A stretch of DNA of 64,000 bases from Cryptomeria japonica (GCF_030272615.1 NC_081409.1:910987330-911051329), one strand, 5' to 3'; positions 1 through 12,500 are shown, numbered from the stretch's first letter. Notes: generated by a model from the letters alone, not told the origin. Made by a program: numbers and translations.

Positions 1-61
1 TTATCCTCAACTGCATCTTCACAATGTTGGTTCTTACAAGCTAGCGAACGACACCTTCACT

Positions 62-2497
62 ATGTGCCTAACAAGACTTATGCAGAAAGAATTAAACACA
101 AGGGTGTCGCCACAAGCTAGGGCCCTAGTTCAGAAGTATGAAGCCACGTTCTTACAATTTCCGAAATTCACCTATATCAGGACGCAGGGATTCTCATTCC
201 AATCATACAAATTGCCAAGGTATCCATCCGACAAATTGGTACTGATTGAACTCATGAGGCAGTTAATAGCCTATAATCAATTACAGAAGAAGAAGAAGCA
301 GTCTATTGAATTCCCAGTTGTCCTAGGTGATATCGTGGAAGTGTGCCCAGGTTTGGAAGCAGCTGAGAAAGCAGCTGAGGAATCAGCATTCTATTGCCTG
401 GCATATTATACATCCAAAGCTCAGTATGATCCTTATCGCCAAATCAAAAAGGTTGCTGGAGTGAAATTCATACATAAATTTCACTTAGAAGATTATTGGG
501 CAAGTGCCAAGGATGATCTTGAAGTCCGGAAGAAAATGTATTCCAGACTACCCCTTGACACCATCTGAATAAGTGAAATTTACCAAGTGTCGAATCAAGT
601 GAAAGAGGATTCGAACTTGACGCAACCTGAATTTGAGAAAGTGAAAGATCAACCCATTTAGCTGCCAAACTGGTCGGAGCCTAAAATTGATGATTTGAAT
701 ATCCTGGCTATGTGTTGAAATTCACTAAACACTGGGTTGATCGGCAGATAAGGAAGTTGAAGGAAGGAAATGTTCACTTGACCTATCAATTGATGGGAAG
801 TCTAGATTCCCATAATGAAACAACTGAAGGATCTTCGCAAGCCTAGGCAGAAGGAAAAGTCTGGCTTCATAAAGGGAAAAGTGCTCCGAAGAGGTCAAGG
901 ACAACAAGGAAGAAGGATGTTCAGCAGATGTCCGGTAGGAAGTTCATCATGAAGCCCAGCAAGAAATCCATCAAGAGGTTCATCAAGAAGTTCAGCAAGA
1001 GAGGCAACAGGAAGAACCTTTGCAAAAGAGAGCAAGGGTAGAAAGGGTATAGTCACCAACAAGTTCTTCCAGTGTGCGGGAGGTAGAGATGTTCGCACAG
1101 GAAAATCCAGCAAATCCACCTCCAAGCAATACTCCAGCGCCAGATATACTCAGCATCAGTGCTTCACACAGACCCAATCAACCAAGAGGTCAAGGACAGG
1201 AAAGTCCTCCACACCAAGAAGAAACTCATCAAGGTAGTTTCGTAGAAGCCATCCTTGGTGAAATGGAGGAAGATCAGGAGCAAGAGCAGATCGAAATCGA
1301 TAGTCACTCCATTCCCGCTCCTGATTGGCTGATGGATAGACTACAAAGGGAGCCCGAAAAAGAAATTAATCCAGCCCGAGAATTAGAAGAGTTGTTGAAA
1401 AGGATGGATCAGCCAACAGAAAAGAAGGTTCCCCGAAAATTTTCCAAGGTCGTGAGGGATGAATCTGGATCCCGGACCTTGCACATAGCTGAACCTGTAG
1501 TAGATAAGGACAGGAATGAAATTAGCCCGAAAGATTATGTCATCAGACAGGTTGATCTTGGTCATGCTTCCACGGGACAAGTAATTGGAGACTTTAAAGG
1601 ATCTTCCTTAGCCATGAAGGAAAAGATGTTGAAAACGAAGGCAAAATGTAAAAGGCTAAGGGAAGAAAATAGAGCCTTATGCGAGTACATTAGAAGTCTT
1701 AAACGGCCGCTCAGGGAAGCAAGTCCCTCATTCCTTCTTCCCTCTTCCCTCCCTAAGGAAGTTGTTGATGACACAAAGGTAATCAGAGCAATGGCACAGA
1801 ATTCCAAGGAATGGGTAGAGGATGTCTACACTGCAGCAGGAAAACTTATTGAAGACTTGGCTCAGCTTCATTCTAGGTTCGTGGCCCTTCTAAACAAATT
1901 GGAGGTAGCGAAAGGATTGTGGGAAGATGTTCACATATATCAGGACTTACCATTCCGTGGCTCAGGGCTCTAATGAAAATTCCGAAGCAAACACTAATCG
2001 ATGGGAAAGTAATTCAGGAGAACAAGGTTTATGACTTTCCCCGGTGGTTCTGTGATGTTTGGTCAAGAAAGAACACCTTTGACAAATTCAACATGGAGTC
2101 TTTAACTTTGAAAGACTCAATCAGAAGGGTGCAGGAAGAAGTCATCAATGCAATTGAAGCACTATTTGCAAAGAAGCTCAACGAGGATGGAGTGACAATG
2201 AACTCCATGAAATCCCAGTTGCACGAGTTCTTCGTAGGTTCATTCACTAAGGAACATTTTGCAAATGTTTCTTCATTTTCCAATACGATTAAGAAGACAC
2301 GGAAAATCATGATGGAGTGAGAAAACTTCTTTTCCAGAAGCGAGGAGGAAATTACCTTGATGGAGTTTGACATTGAAAGTGTGCCAAGTGTCTCCATCGA
2401 AGAGCTAGAAGTCATCATTAGTAAATTCATTACGTATGCAATTAATGAGCGAGATAATGGTCGTCCATTCCTGGAGGAGAATCTTTTGATTGAGTAG
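62..2497 (+). pseudogene. Decayed retroelement-type protein gene, family not recognised
   Basis: A protein of roughly 800 residues can be followed through three long open pieces (62-568, 1074-1973, 1919-2320) and a short last one ending at TAG 2495-2497. The pieces are separated by stops (TGA 566-568, TAG 658-660, TGA 2318-2320) and frameshifts near 715 and between 900 and 1075. The N-terminal part is basic with aromatic patches (FPKFTYIRTQGF). The middle is rich in Glu, Gln, Pro and Lys and looks disordered. The C-terminal part is helical and acidic. I see no gag zinc knuckle, protease, reverse transcriptase or integrase motif, so I do not assign a function. The TATA-bearing LTR-like segment directly after it suggests a large non-autonomous retroelement or a captured ORF. 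The true start may lie before base 1. Confidence 0.5.
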
Positions 2498-3406
2498 TGG
2501 CGGCACATTTACTATTGAAATATTTTGACTTAGTGGCGACCTGGTCAATCAATGTTGAATGCATGAGGAATCTTTTTGCATGCAACCGTTATCTTAATGA
2601 TTTTATGACATATTCTTTTTGCATGCAGCCATCACATGAAGACTAATGGGCATTTATTTCTTCCATGGGAATATTTGTTATATTTTGGGCAACTTTAATG
2701 CAATGGGGTGCATTTAATGCACGAATGGATGCCATTTTTGGGCTTATTTGAATTAATTGTATATGGGCTTAATGGATATTAAATGCTGATTCCCACCTTG
2801 TTGCATCTTGAGTGGAGAATCTTTTAGGGAAAACCCTGATTAGGATGTAGCCAAGGCCAAAAGCCTATATAAAGGAGTGACCCCCCTCATTTGTAACAGA
2901 GGAGAGATTATTGTCTAAGATTGTTGCTAAGAGTTTTTGAAGCAAACACTTAATACATTGTTCCATTGTTGGCGTGTTCTTGTGTTGTTTTGAAGCTTGC
3001 ATGGTCTCACTCTCTTCGTATAGATTAGATTTGCTTTCATGTTGTTAGATGAACTAGATTTGATAGGGTTGCTTGTTGTGAAGTCTGTGCTCCTACTTTT
3101 GGTGTGCAACTGATTGTTGCATATTGTGCAAAGTTAGCCTGAGCCTCTGTTATATGTGTATGTTTAACTTCGATTATCAGTGGAAATTGTTCAATTTGAT
3201 GGTTTCTATTGATGATTTGGAAATCCTTAACACACCCTTTGAAGATTGCACCACCTTCGTGTAGTTGTGCTCTGTTGGCGAAGCGAAGCGTGGTTGGATT
3301 TTGCATAAGTAATCCCGTCCCCTTGTTCGTAGGATTAGATTAGTCTTAGCCTAGTTTTTTAATCTCTTCACCCATTTACTTTCTGCATATTTCAAACCCA
3401 AAATTC
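2498..3406 (+). mobile_element. LTR-like segment (U3/R) downstream of the decayed ORF
   Basis: Non-coding sequence follows the last stop of the upstream pseudogene. It has a strong TATA box (TATATAAA, 2866-2873) followed by a C-run and a purine-rich leader, the usual layout of an LTR promoter. It stops at a 13-base A run (3407-3419). I could not find a second copy in the window, so neither LTR end is fixed and the call rests on the TATA box and position alone. Confidence 0.35.
2866..2873 (+). promoter_or_regulatory. TATA box (TATATAAA)
   Basis: A perfect plant-type TATA box about 370 bp after the end of the decayed ORF. It probably belongs to the U3 region of an LTR; transcription would start near 2897-2900. 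Confidence 0.45.
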
Positions 3407-3419
3407 AAAAAAAAAAAAA
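3407..3419 (+). repeat. Poly(A) run of 13
   Basis: A pure A run ends the segment that starts with the decayed ORF. Coming about 510 bp after the predicted transcription start, it could be the tail of a reverse-transcribed RNA. A simple A tract is the alternative. Confidence 0.4.
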
Positions 3420-4565
3420 GAGCATTCATTGCAAATCATTCACGTAGAAATCCTTGAATCTGTAAGTTGGTTTAAATCTTTTGTGAGCATACGTAAGGCC
3501 CCTTGGGTTAACAGCAAACCCATCAACTAATTGAGTCACGTTCATGCACAAAAGGAACCTTGGAGTTAGCCGTTTGAACTTTCTTGCAATCTTAGCATAC
3601 AGTATAACTTTGATTAAGAGAGAATAGAGTGGCCGTTGGTAAACTTTATTCTGAGTTCGGCGTAGTCCTAAAAAACACGTCAACAGGATGGAGGCAGCAA
3701 ATATGAGTACGCCAATTCTCTAGTCACCAAGCACCTGTATTTTAAATTGTACCTAAACACAAGGTGACCTAGACGTTGAGAGGAAGAACAGGTGTCAACT
3801 GCACCGACCTTCAGAGGAGCTACTCCTATAGGTCCTATTGTCACATGAAATTGCACCCTGCTAGAGCTAGTCTAGCATTTGAATGACACAATGGGACTGA
3901 TCTCAAGGTGTGGGATCACCAGAGAAGGCCAGCTTCATCTCTAACCTGGAGACAGCAGTACGACAAATAAACCTATAGCTACTCTTATTCTGCTGATTGC
4001 CAAGGAAAAGGGTAAGAAGGAATGCATGAAAGGGAAAGGATAGTTATGCACCTGGATTGAAATGTTTCTTCCTACCTAGAATTGCACCAATATCAACGAA
4101 AAAACACCAAATAACTTCGCACAGCTCTCTATTGTACCAGTTCTCAGAGGTAAGTATGTATATTAGGGCCTGAAGGACACTAAAAGGGGCAGAAATAACC
4201 CACAACGAACACCTGCACCAAATTAACACAACATACAGACCTTTAAAAGATGAAAAACATTTATACATGCACAGAGGTAACAAGATTTGCACAAAATGCA
4301 AGCACAGAGAGGAGGTAAAAATGGTAAATTTTATTAATACTGAGGCATACGCCTGCTACAGTAGCAGAGTTGCAAAAATGCATGTCTCTGTAGAGAACAA
4401 AAAGGAAGAACCACCCTTACAAAATGAGCACAAACTACCTTTTATTCTAGAAGAAGCACCCAAAACGTGGTAGACAAGACAGAAACCCTAGCCACTACCA
4501 ATACCAATGAAATGCAAACATGTGTACATTCCAATCAATTTTTGGTGACCAAGGAAGCGTGTGAA
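3420..4565. other. No gene recognised
   Basis: Several ORFs under 90 codons lie here on both strands, without domain motifs or mutual support. The reverse strand of 3426-3700 has an LTR-like flavour (an AATAAAG-containing stretch) but no partner copy was found. Confidence 0.5.
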
Positions 4566-5724
4566 TGTCATGCCCCTGCCATGACCTACCTTACAGTAAA
4601 ACAAATAAGTAATCGATCAAGATGATATATCTATCCCTCCAAAAAATTGTCTTATTAAATAAGACCTCACAATTATCTCTTTCCTCCAGCAATGGTGATG
4701 ATGGCACTAACCAGTTCATTTTCTACAGCAGACCGTGAATAATGACAAGATCATCCCTCCTCTCCTAATGAGAGTGTTCCTCCAAGCAACAATAAACATT
4801 CGATTAAGTATAAAGAATATTGCTAGATGCAATTTGAATTGATGATTAAGAAGCGGCTCAATAAGATTAAGCCAAGCAATCCAAGCCAGTAATTAGTTAT
4901 GAAGAGCCACAGTCAAATCAGGAGGAGATGCCTTCACTTACAAACAATTGTAAACACATGAAGGGTCAGGAGACTCAGGACTTCTCACCATCGATAGGAA
5001 GGTATAAGTATCCATTCCAAAGCATCGAAGAAGAGAGAATAAGCATTCAAACAAGCAAGAGATTTGCAGTCTCACTATTAATAAATTAGACAGCAGTTTA
5101 CATACTGGTCAAATATTTCGGTATGAAGTATAATGCATGGCATTCTGATTTGATTGAATTGTTATTTGTCTTCCATTTGATAGGAAGTAGGAATCTGACA
5201 TAGTTACATATTGCTACTGTTATATATATTTATATATGCTGTTATTCTTGCTGCTATGTTGTCTATGCATAATAGAAAAGATATATAATAATTCCTTTAA
5301 AACTTTCATCCAATCAGCCGTCCAATTATGGAGAAGAGAAAATGCATATGAGGAATGCAAGTAGCTAGGAAGCCATTCAGCTAGAGACTCCCCAAGTGGG
5401 GCTGGGAGGCTGAATGATGGGTGTCATTCCATGCTCCTAGGGTTGACGGAACGGCTCGAAGCGCCTTGTATGATCTCCCAAGGGTGCTCCATAATGATAA
5501 TGGGTTGTTGGGTAAAGCCTTAAAGGAATCCCCATGCATATAATGTAATTATGTAATTAATGTTATGAAATTATATGTCAATAATCTTTCATGGATAACT
5601 AACTTATCTGCAGGATCTACATCAAGGGTTTGAGTGGGCAATTGTGCATTCCTAGACATAATTCATCCTTATCAAATTGTGATTCTAGGGTAAATTAAGA
5701 AAGATCCCAAGAGGGGACATTACA
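4566..5724. mobile_element. Solo LTR, 1159 bp, target duplication GTGAA
   Basis: The segment begins TGTCATGCCCC and ends GGGGACATTACA, an imperfect terminal inverted repeat with TG...CA ends. It is flanked by identical 5-bp direct repeats GTGAA (4561-4565 and 5725-5729). That is the signature of an LTR left after recombination between the two LTRs of an inserted element. No coding sequence, primer-binding site or polypurine tract adjoins it. The orientation is undecided; AT-rich TATA-like stretches occur around 5220-5290 on both strands. The superfamily is unknown. Confidence 0.8.
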
Positions 5725-5729
5725 GTGAA

Positions 5730-6185
5730 AAAACTTGGGGGCTCTGCAATATCCTAACATTGATGATTCTTGAGCTTGAGTGCAGAAAGTATGAAGATTG
5801 CCCACAAAATCTGCAATCTGGAGATGGAGCTTTGACAAAAGAGGTGCCTACAGGCAGGCAATAAATGAGTATGGCTGTCATTTTCCCTCCTAAAATCTGT
5901 GCCAAGAGCATTTGAGACACTTCTGTAGCTCCCATGGATCAAGATCTGGTGGTTGCAGGAGTCATTAAGCACCAATGGTGTCTCTAGGTTGAAAACGCGT
6001 GCCTCTTGTGCCTATCATCAGAGCTTCAAGCTCAGGCCTACCGTCGTGCTAGAGAAAACATTAAATCTTTTGTGATCCAAAAGAGTCATTGAGCATGGGA
6101 CCTCAGGCTGAATGCATACAGCCACAATTGAATCAGGAAAAAGAACATGCCCATCCACAATGCCCCAACAAGATAACCTTAAGAG
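5730..6185. other. No gene recognised
   Basis: Sequence between the solo LTR and the degenerate repeat field. Short ORFs on the minus strand overlap in several frames, and none shows a recognisable motif. Confidence 0.5.
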
Positions 6186-7115
6186 GAGAACGGGGAAGGC
6201 CAAAAGTCAGACCTCCAATGATGTCATCATGGGGAAGATGCAGGGTGATGTCAGCATGAAGGTGAAAGGGTGATTACATCAGCATGACACCAACATGGGA
6301 GTGAATCAGGGCCCAAGGATTGAGAAGAACGCTTAACTCATATTGAAATGGGAAAGAAATTAAAGGGAAAGCCCGAAGGCCAAAATCCAATGAGAGACTT
6401 AGAGAAAAAAGCAAAGGTAACAGCCGAGCATCGAGTGTGACACTTAACTCGTGTAGAAAATGAAATGAATGTAAGGAGAAGACCAACAACCTAAAAGTCG
6501 ATGAAAAAGGACTTGAAGAATTTTGCAATTTGAAGGAAATAGTCGAGAGTCAAGGTTCGAAAGGAATGTTGAGTACATGCCAAATTTAGAAAGAAGGTAA
6601 AGAGAAAGCTTGAAGGCCAAATTCCAATGAGTTAAACACTTGGATTTTTAGGCTTGGCGAGGTTTCAGGGATCAGAAACAGAGGAAGGCGAAACTAAAAG
6701 CGGTAAAGGAATAAGGAGAAGATCGATAAACCAAAGCTCAAGAGCTTCATACTAGCTGATTTTGCAAGGCAAGGTTCAGGGAAGTGGGAAAGCAAAGAGA
6801 GTGTGCTAGAAAGATATGTAGGGTTGGAGGAAAGCCCAATGGTCAAAAGCCTGAAAGGGTCAACACTCAAGCATTTTTAGGAGTTGGGACTCAAGCATCG
6901 AGAGGGTGATTGGAGATGAACCGAAAGCAATAAAGTAAGTAAAAGAATGGTGACCCAAAGACGGACGAGGGAAGTTAATTTAACCAATTTTGCAAAAGGA
7001 AAGGAGTACGCCTCATGGCTAAATAGCAATAGCATGGCAACCAGTGGGTAAGCAAAAGTCCAAAACCCTGACAGGTTCAACACTTAACCAAACTTGAGTT
7101 TTTAACTAGGGTTTT
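6186..7115 (+). repeat. Degenerate tandem repeat, about 230-bp period, purine-rich
   Basis: Landmarks recur at similar spacing. A GAAAGC...GGCCAAAA-type block appears near 6370, 6603 and 6832, with a weaker copy near 7045. An ATTTTGCAA block appears near 6521, 6759 and 6983. A GGAGAAGA block appears near 6475 and 6717. Each is followed by variants of CAACACTYAAG and TTTTTAGG. The + strand is rich in A and G. There is no continuous reading frame, so this is an old, decayed tandem array of three to four units rather than a repeat protein. Confidence 0.55.
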
Positions 7116-8062
7116 TGGCTAAGGCAGAACGAGGAGGGCTAAAGCAAAGAACAAAAGCACAACTTATGCAAGGAGGTCCGTTTAGAATTTCTCAGATCAG
7201 TTATTGCTGATGGACCAAAAAAGGGGGAGCAAAATTTTCCAACAGGTCTGAGTGCTGTACCAAAGATTTAACTCATAATTGGCTGGCTGCAAGATGGTCT
7301 GGCAGGGTTCTCACCAACATTTATCAAGCTACAGGTGTTGCCAATCTCTCAAAAAAGGGAAGGGTGTGGCCATCGAAAAGAACCATATCATGTCTATGTT
7401 ACAGAGTTCAATGCCATCAAACAAGCAATTACAAATCAGAAATGCATCGGGCCCATTTCTTGGGATGGAACAAAACATAAACTGTAATTATTAGTTCTCA
7501 TAGTTTTATGAACTCCGGAGAAACTTAATATCAAAAGTTCACATGGATTGGTAAGGTTAAGATTACTCATAAGTTTGGTCATCAGGTCGAAGCCCACAAA
7601 TACAAAATGTGAACAATTACAATTATGAAGTTAAGTGAAAATTTTCTCTTGTTCTAGCAATTGGTTTCTAGCGAGGCTGTAAACTGACAAATGACCTTTA
7701 CCTTTGCCTTTCATTATACATATAAGACTAGCATACAAAATAAATTTTTCAACACATTTATAATCTCACACAAATCATACAGTAATCAATTTACTTGTAA
7801 ATGTTAATCCACGTCACAACAATCAGCCTGGCTGCTGGGTGAGGCACCCACAATTTTTTTATTTAATCTAGCCCCTCTCAAACAAAGGTTTTAAGCATTG
7901 CTTGGTGTATGAATGAATGAAATCAAGAATTTAGTAACATTCACGAGACAAATGAGTCTATGGAACCACCAAACAGTAACCAGGATACAATGTGCGCAAC
8001 ACTACAATAAATTGGGACAAGAGATGCCAAACTAAGCTTCGGACATTGTCATCTCTTTCTTG
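7116..8062. other. No gene recognised
   Basis: AT-rich sequence with only short unsupported ORFs, the longest being 71 codons at 7279-7494. Confidence 0.5.
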
Positions 8063-8678
8063 AGGTTGGAACCTTCTACAATTAATTTGGTTGGAGATTG
8101 TAACATTTAGGTTAAACTCACTTCAAAAAACAGGGCAGTCAAAGTGTCAACCTTTAAGCTGTTGTAGAATTGATTCAGATGTTGTTGTGAGGACAAGCAC
8201 TGCATAATGTAGTGCCACGCTGTCTCCAACATCCCCAACATAAAAATTAAATAAACCAATACTTAATAGTAGAAGGTTGGAACCTTCTACAATTAATTTG
8301 GTTGGAGCTTGTAATATTTAGGTTAAACTCACTTCAAAAAACAGGGTAGTCAAAGTGTCAACCTTTAAGCTGTTGTAGAATTGATTCAGATGTTGTTGTG
8401 AGACCAAGCACTGCATGATGTAGTGCCACGCTGTCTCCAACATCCCCAACATAAAAATTAAATAAACCAATACTTAATAGTAGAAGGTTGGAACCTTCTA
8501 CTATTAATCTTGGTTGGAGATTCTGTTAATTAGGTTAAACTTGCTTTGAAAAACAGGGCAGTCAAAGCGTCAACCTTTAAGCTGTTGTAGAATTGGTTCA
8601 GTTGATGTTGTAAGGCCAAGCACTACATAATGTATTGCCACACATTCTCTGACATCCCCAAAATACAAATTAAATAAA
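8063..8678 (+). repeat. Tandem repeat, 211-bp unit, 2.9 copies
   Basis: Units start at 8063, 8274 and 8485, giving a period of exactly 211 bp twice. Each begins AGGTTGGAACCTTCTAC and contains a CAGGG...GTCAA...GTGTCAACCTTTAAGC block and a CCACGCTGTCTCC block, weakened in the third unit. Units one and two differ at only a few positions. Unit three is more diverged and stops about 17 bp short near 8678. The start AGAAGGTTGGAACCTTCT is a near-perfect palindrome, so each junction can form a hairpin. No coding potential is seen. Confidence 0.9.
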
Positions 8679-10033
8679 TTCTCTCTCTTCCTTACCAACT
8701 GTCCGTATGTTGGTTTCACACCTGAGATACCATCAATTAGTTTCAAAATGAGCTATCCACCTTCCATTTGATTCCTGCCCCTATCCATGTAGGCTTCCTT
8801 ATCATGCTCATTAGCGGGGTTGACTTCCTTGATGTTAGTCTTTTTGCCCAAGCTGTTTACTCCACATAGTAAAATACCTCAGTGGAGAATTCAAACACGC
8901 CAATTTGATTGTAAATATTTACAAATTTATTTATTGGGAGCTTTTCAGCTTGCGTGAAGGAGAACAAATGCTGCTGTAATATTTAGACTTGAATCAATTT
9001 ATTTGTAACATTGATTATAACTCAACGGGAACCCACAGAACTCATCAGCTAGAAATACCGAGTAACTAACCTGCCAAATACTGAGCAGGTGAATTTCTTG
9101 TTAGTAATTGTCCAGTTTCTGAGGAATACTAGCCAGTTCGCAAGTTTTTGTTATAAATTATTTTTCAAATTATATTTATGTTAATTTTTTCCGTGTATTT
9201 GAACAGTTTTTCAACGATTCCCTAGCCATATATTCTCAAAATTTATTCATTATGCTTTTTAACAGTGTTTTCGTGTTATTTAGATTAGTTATTTTATAAA
9301 TTTATGTAGTTTTTTTATCTGCCAAATTTTGCCGAGTATATTGCCATATCGTATCCAAGCCAAAACTTTGGGCTCCCAAATTTTTGCGGATTGCGAGTTT
9401 TAAAACTATGATTTGTAAATCCAAATATTTACGGCTAACTTATTCTATACACCTGACCTTCGAATATTATTTTCAAATTGGAGTACCTAAATTCAACTAA
9501 GGCGTGCCCTACATAGAAGACTAAAAGTTAACTGAGTATAACATCCATTACCACTTCAAAGCCAAATTAAACTGAAACTCCACAATGCTAAACACAAATA
9601 ACGCCCTTCTTTTCCGAATCAGTGACTTTGAGTGTTCTCAAAAGAAAAAGATACTATTTCGAGGGTTTTAAGCAGACGTTACATCCTTCTAATTGTTTAA
9701 AAAAATTAAATGTTTTTGTCTGTTTCATTCATTTTTTTCACGCTACAAGGTTTGATAGCTTTCTGAACACACTGTAAAGTTGAATGACTACATACATTGC
9801 ATTGTTAAGTTGATTGGCACAGCTGAAAAAAAGGTCGGTGGAGAGTGGGGGAAAGGAAGAAAAATAAATAAAGATTTATAGAAAAATGTTAATACGTACC
9901 AGGCTAAATGTGTATAGTCTGCGCTGTTAACGGTGTATGATGATAATATGTTTCAGCAGAAACCACGCTCGTGTTCATTTCAAACTATAAATCTATACAG
10001 TACTTACAAACAAAATGAAAGGGAATTTTGTTA
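8679..10033. other. No gene recognised
   Basis: AT-rich non-coding sequence. I see no long ORF, LTR pair or tandem repeat. Confidence 0.5.
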
Positions 10034-10045
10034 CTGGTTCGCAGG

Positions 10046-10065
10046 TCGGGGGTTCTAATCCCGGA
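10046..10065 (+). other. tRNA T-arm / B-box-like sequence
   Basis: GGTTCTAATCC (10051-10061) fits the pol III B box GGTTCRANNCC except at the R position. It lies between G-rich and C-rich arms resembling a T stem, though only about three pairs are clean. No acceptor stem, D arm or anticodon arm can be drawn upstream. It may be a decayed tRNA, a SINE remnant or chance. Confidence 0.25.
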
Positions 10066-10629
10066 GTGTTTTCATTTCATCTTACTTTTAAATACTGACG
10101 GTTTTTCCCCATATCTGAGGTCAAAGAAGCGCGCTCGTAAGGAAAAAAAAGTATAAAAACGAAAAAAGTAAAAGATAATATATAAAGTTTTCTTTAGCGA
10201 CAAGGAAGAAAGTATTTAAAATAAGGGAATGTTATTCCATATCTAAGAAGGGTGATATGTGATGTTGTGTTTCACAAGGAAAGAAGATTTCCCCTTCCTA
10301 GTCAAGACTAATGAAGATCTGCCATGTGGCATGTGAAGTGTAGTAAAGTAAGTTGGTTTATTTTTAAAGATGACCTCATTATTTAAAGTGGGAGTATATA
10401 TCTATTGGGTGAAGTTTTGTAAATTATTTTGGTGTTTTAAATTGTATCATAATCTAATTATTATAAAATTTCAATTACAAGGGGACGGTCAACTTATTGA
10501 GAGCAATTGAACTACATAAAGGGAACCCCCATTCAAGAGAAATGTTCTCTTGATTGAGGAAAATCAGTAAGCTTTCAAAGCAACAAGAAGAGAGAAACAA
10601 GAGTGGAACAACATTTCTATGCATCTTAG

Positions 10630-12080
10630 TAAAGATGAGAAGTTAATGCACACTATCAAGAAGCCTTAAACACTTACAAAAGAGTCAATCCCAAAAACAA
10701 GAAAAGAAATAGCTTCCCCAACAAATCCATGGTATAATGAAGAATGCAAGGTTGCATAAAGGAGGCTAAAGAAACCAACCATAGAACAAAGAAAAACCAA
10801 AAAATTGTATGAGCAACTAATGAAAACAAAAATAAAGGAATATACAACAGTTGGAACGAAAGTATTGACCTATTAAGGGAAACATGAACCAAAGAGATTT
10901 TGGAGAGAGCTCCACAAGTAAAATTTGCATATAGAGAACAACATAATAGTAGGTCACTCGTTAGATATACAAAATATTTATATGAACATGAAAACAAAAA
11001 AGATGTACAACATACAAAAAATTAAAAATTTACAATGAGTAAATCTCATGACATAGACAATTTTCAAGTGAAGCATTTAAAGTAGGGAATCAAAATCCTA
11101 GCACCTTGGATCTAAAAAAAATGGTGTCATTCAAAATATTATTTTTATAGATGGAAAATTAGCCTAACCATACATGTTCAAAAGTGGAGATGTAAAAAAA
11201 CCTCAAACTGTCATACTATCATGATCAACTCTCCTTTGTTAAGATTTTTGGGAGTATGATAGAATGTAAATTTAGTAGTTAGACAAAAAAATGAGGAAAG
11301 GTAGTAAAGGGGCAAGTAGGTTTTAGACCTACTCAACTATAAACCATTTGTCATGCTTGAAAAATTATTTGAAGAGGTTTGGGACAAAAAATAAGATGTG
11401 CATCATTTCTTTATTGATTTTAGGATTGTTTTTGACACAATTAATAAGAGCCATTTATTAATTAGAATGGAGGAAGTATGAGTGTCAATGTAATACAAGG
11501 TAGTAGTTCATAAATTATATGAATAATGCTAAAACCAAAACACAAGCAAGGTTTTAAAAAAATATTGGGCATGATATAGGCATAAAGTAAGGTTTCCCTA
11601 TATCTCCAACTTTACTTGGGCTATATATTGGCAAGCGAGAACATTGGATAAACTAACCTAGCCCAAATATGGTGAGCCAACTATGTAGTGAAACTCTTTA
11701 TGCTAACATGACCTAATTAACATGGCAAAGACAACCCAAGGTTTGAGAGATTACTTGTAGGATTTGGAGCCCTTTTATAAAGGTATAGGGGTCTAGGTAA
11801 ACATTATCAAAACCAAAATTAAGTTTTTTTCTTTAAAAAGGAGGAAGAAGCTTTTCAACTACTAGTTTTAAGGAGATTCTCTTGAAGTGATATAAAAATA
11901 TAAATATCTTGGCCTTGATTTTTGTAATGAACTTAGTTGGGACATATGCAAAATGAAAAGGATGCATGGGGGTGGAGAACTTTTTATGCACTCAAAAATA
12001 GATGTAAGAGTGCTAAGTTGTGGGATAAGAAGACAATTTTTGGTGTTTCCAACTTATTACCCGATTATCCCTATAAAGTA
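10630..12080 (+). pseudogene. Dead non-LTR retrotransposon (LINE) ORF2: linker, reverse transcriptase and C-terminal region
   Basis: Conserved LINE landmarks appear in the right order but in shifting frames. They are a PWYNEECK block (about 10725-10751), PKRFWRELHK (10888-10917), VGFRPTQ (about 11313), FFIDF..VFDTI for the first catalytic block (11404-11440), a GIKQG-type block with PISPTLLGLY (11579-11630), and an LYANM block where YADD is expected (about 11695-11712). After these come VN.IKTKIK, KYKYLG (about 11898) and WRTFYALKNRC (about 11972). The two catalytic Asp of YADD are lost, and many stops and frameshifts interrupt the reading. The endonuclease domain is not recognisable upstream. 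The clade is not assigned. ORFs on the opposite strand here are shadows. Confidence 0.8.
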
Positions 12081-12487
12081 GTTATCTTTAGTCCTTGTGA
12101 CTCTTAGATTGTTGGCCAATGAACAAGAGATAAAACTATGTTCTCCTGTGCTCTTTAGGTTCTATAGACCTAGGGGGTAGTCCTTAATGCAATATATGAA
12201 ATAACAACCCTTATATATTGAGATATTGAGAAAAGTATAAATGTTCTCATAATTTTTAGTAAGATATGTATGTTTTTTATCAAATTAGCTAGATCTTTAA
12301 TAAATCTTCACCACAACACCTTGAGAAAATGGAAGAACTTGAACACATTAAAAGAAATAAAATCTTTTTGTATTTCCAGGTCTTAGAACCTAGGTTTTAG
12401 ACCAAGAATACTCTCAAATTGGTGTCTATCCAAGGCTACAAAGTCATATTCCCACATACAAATCCCTTTTTTTGGTTGAAGTTTCAA
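12081..12487. other. No gene recognised (possible LINE 3' tail)
   Basis: This follows the last recognisable LINE block. It may include the decayed 3' end of the LINE and, next to 12488, the beginning of an internal region belonging to the adjacent LTR. Confidence 0.4.
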
Positions 12488-12500
12488 AGCTCTGATACCA
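12488..12500 (-). promoter_or_regulatory. Primer-binding site (TGGTATCAGAGCT)
   Basis: Read on the minus strand, TGGTATCAGAGC follows directly after the AACA end of the LTR. It is the standard plant site complementary to initiator tRNA-Met. It lies outside the element defined by the two LTRs. Confidence 0.7.

Noticed and set aside
10046..10065. A functional tRNA gene
   Set aside because: Only a partial T arm is visible; no acceptor stem, anticodon arm or D arm can be drawn.
10674..10997. 107-codon minus-strand ORF over the LINE
   Set aside because: Hydrophobic shadow of the A-rich LINE linker; LINE motifs are on the + strand.
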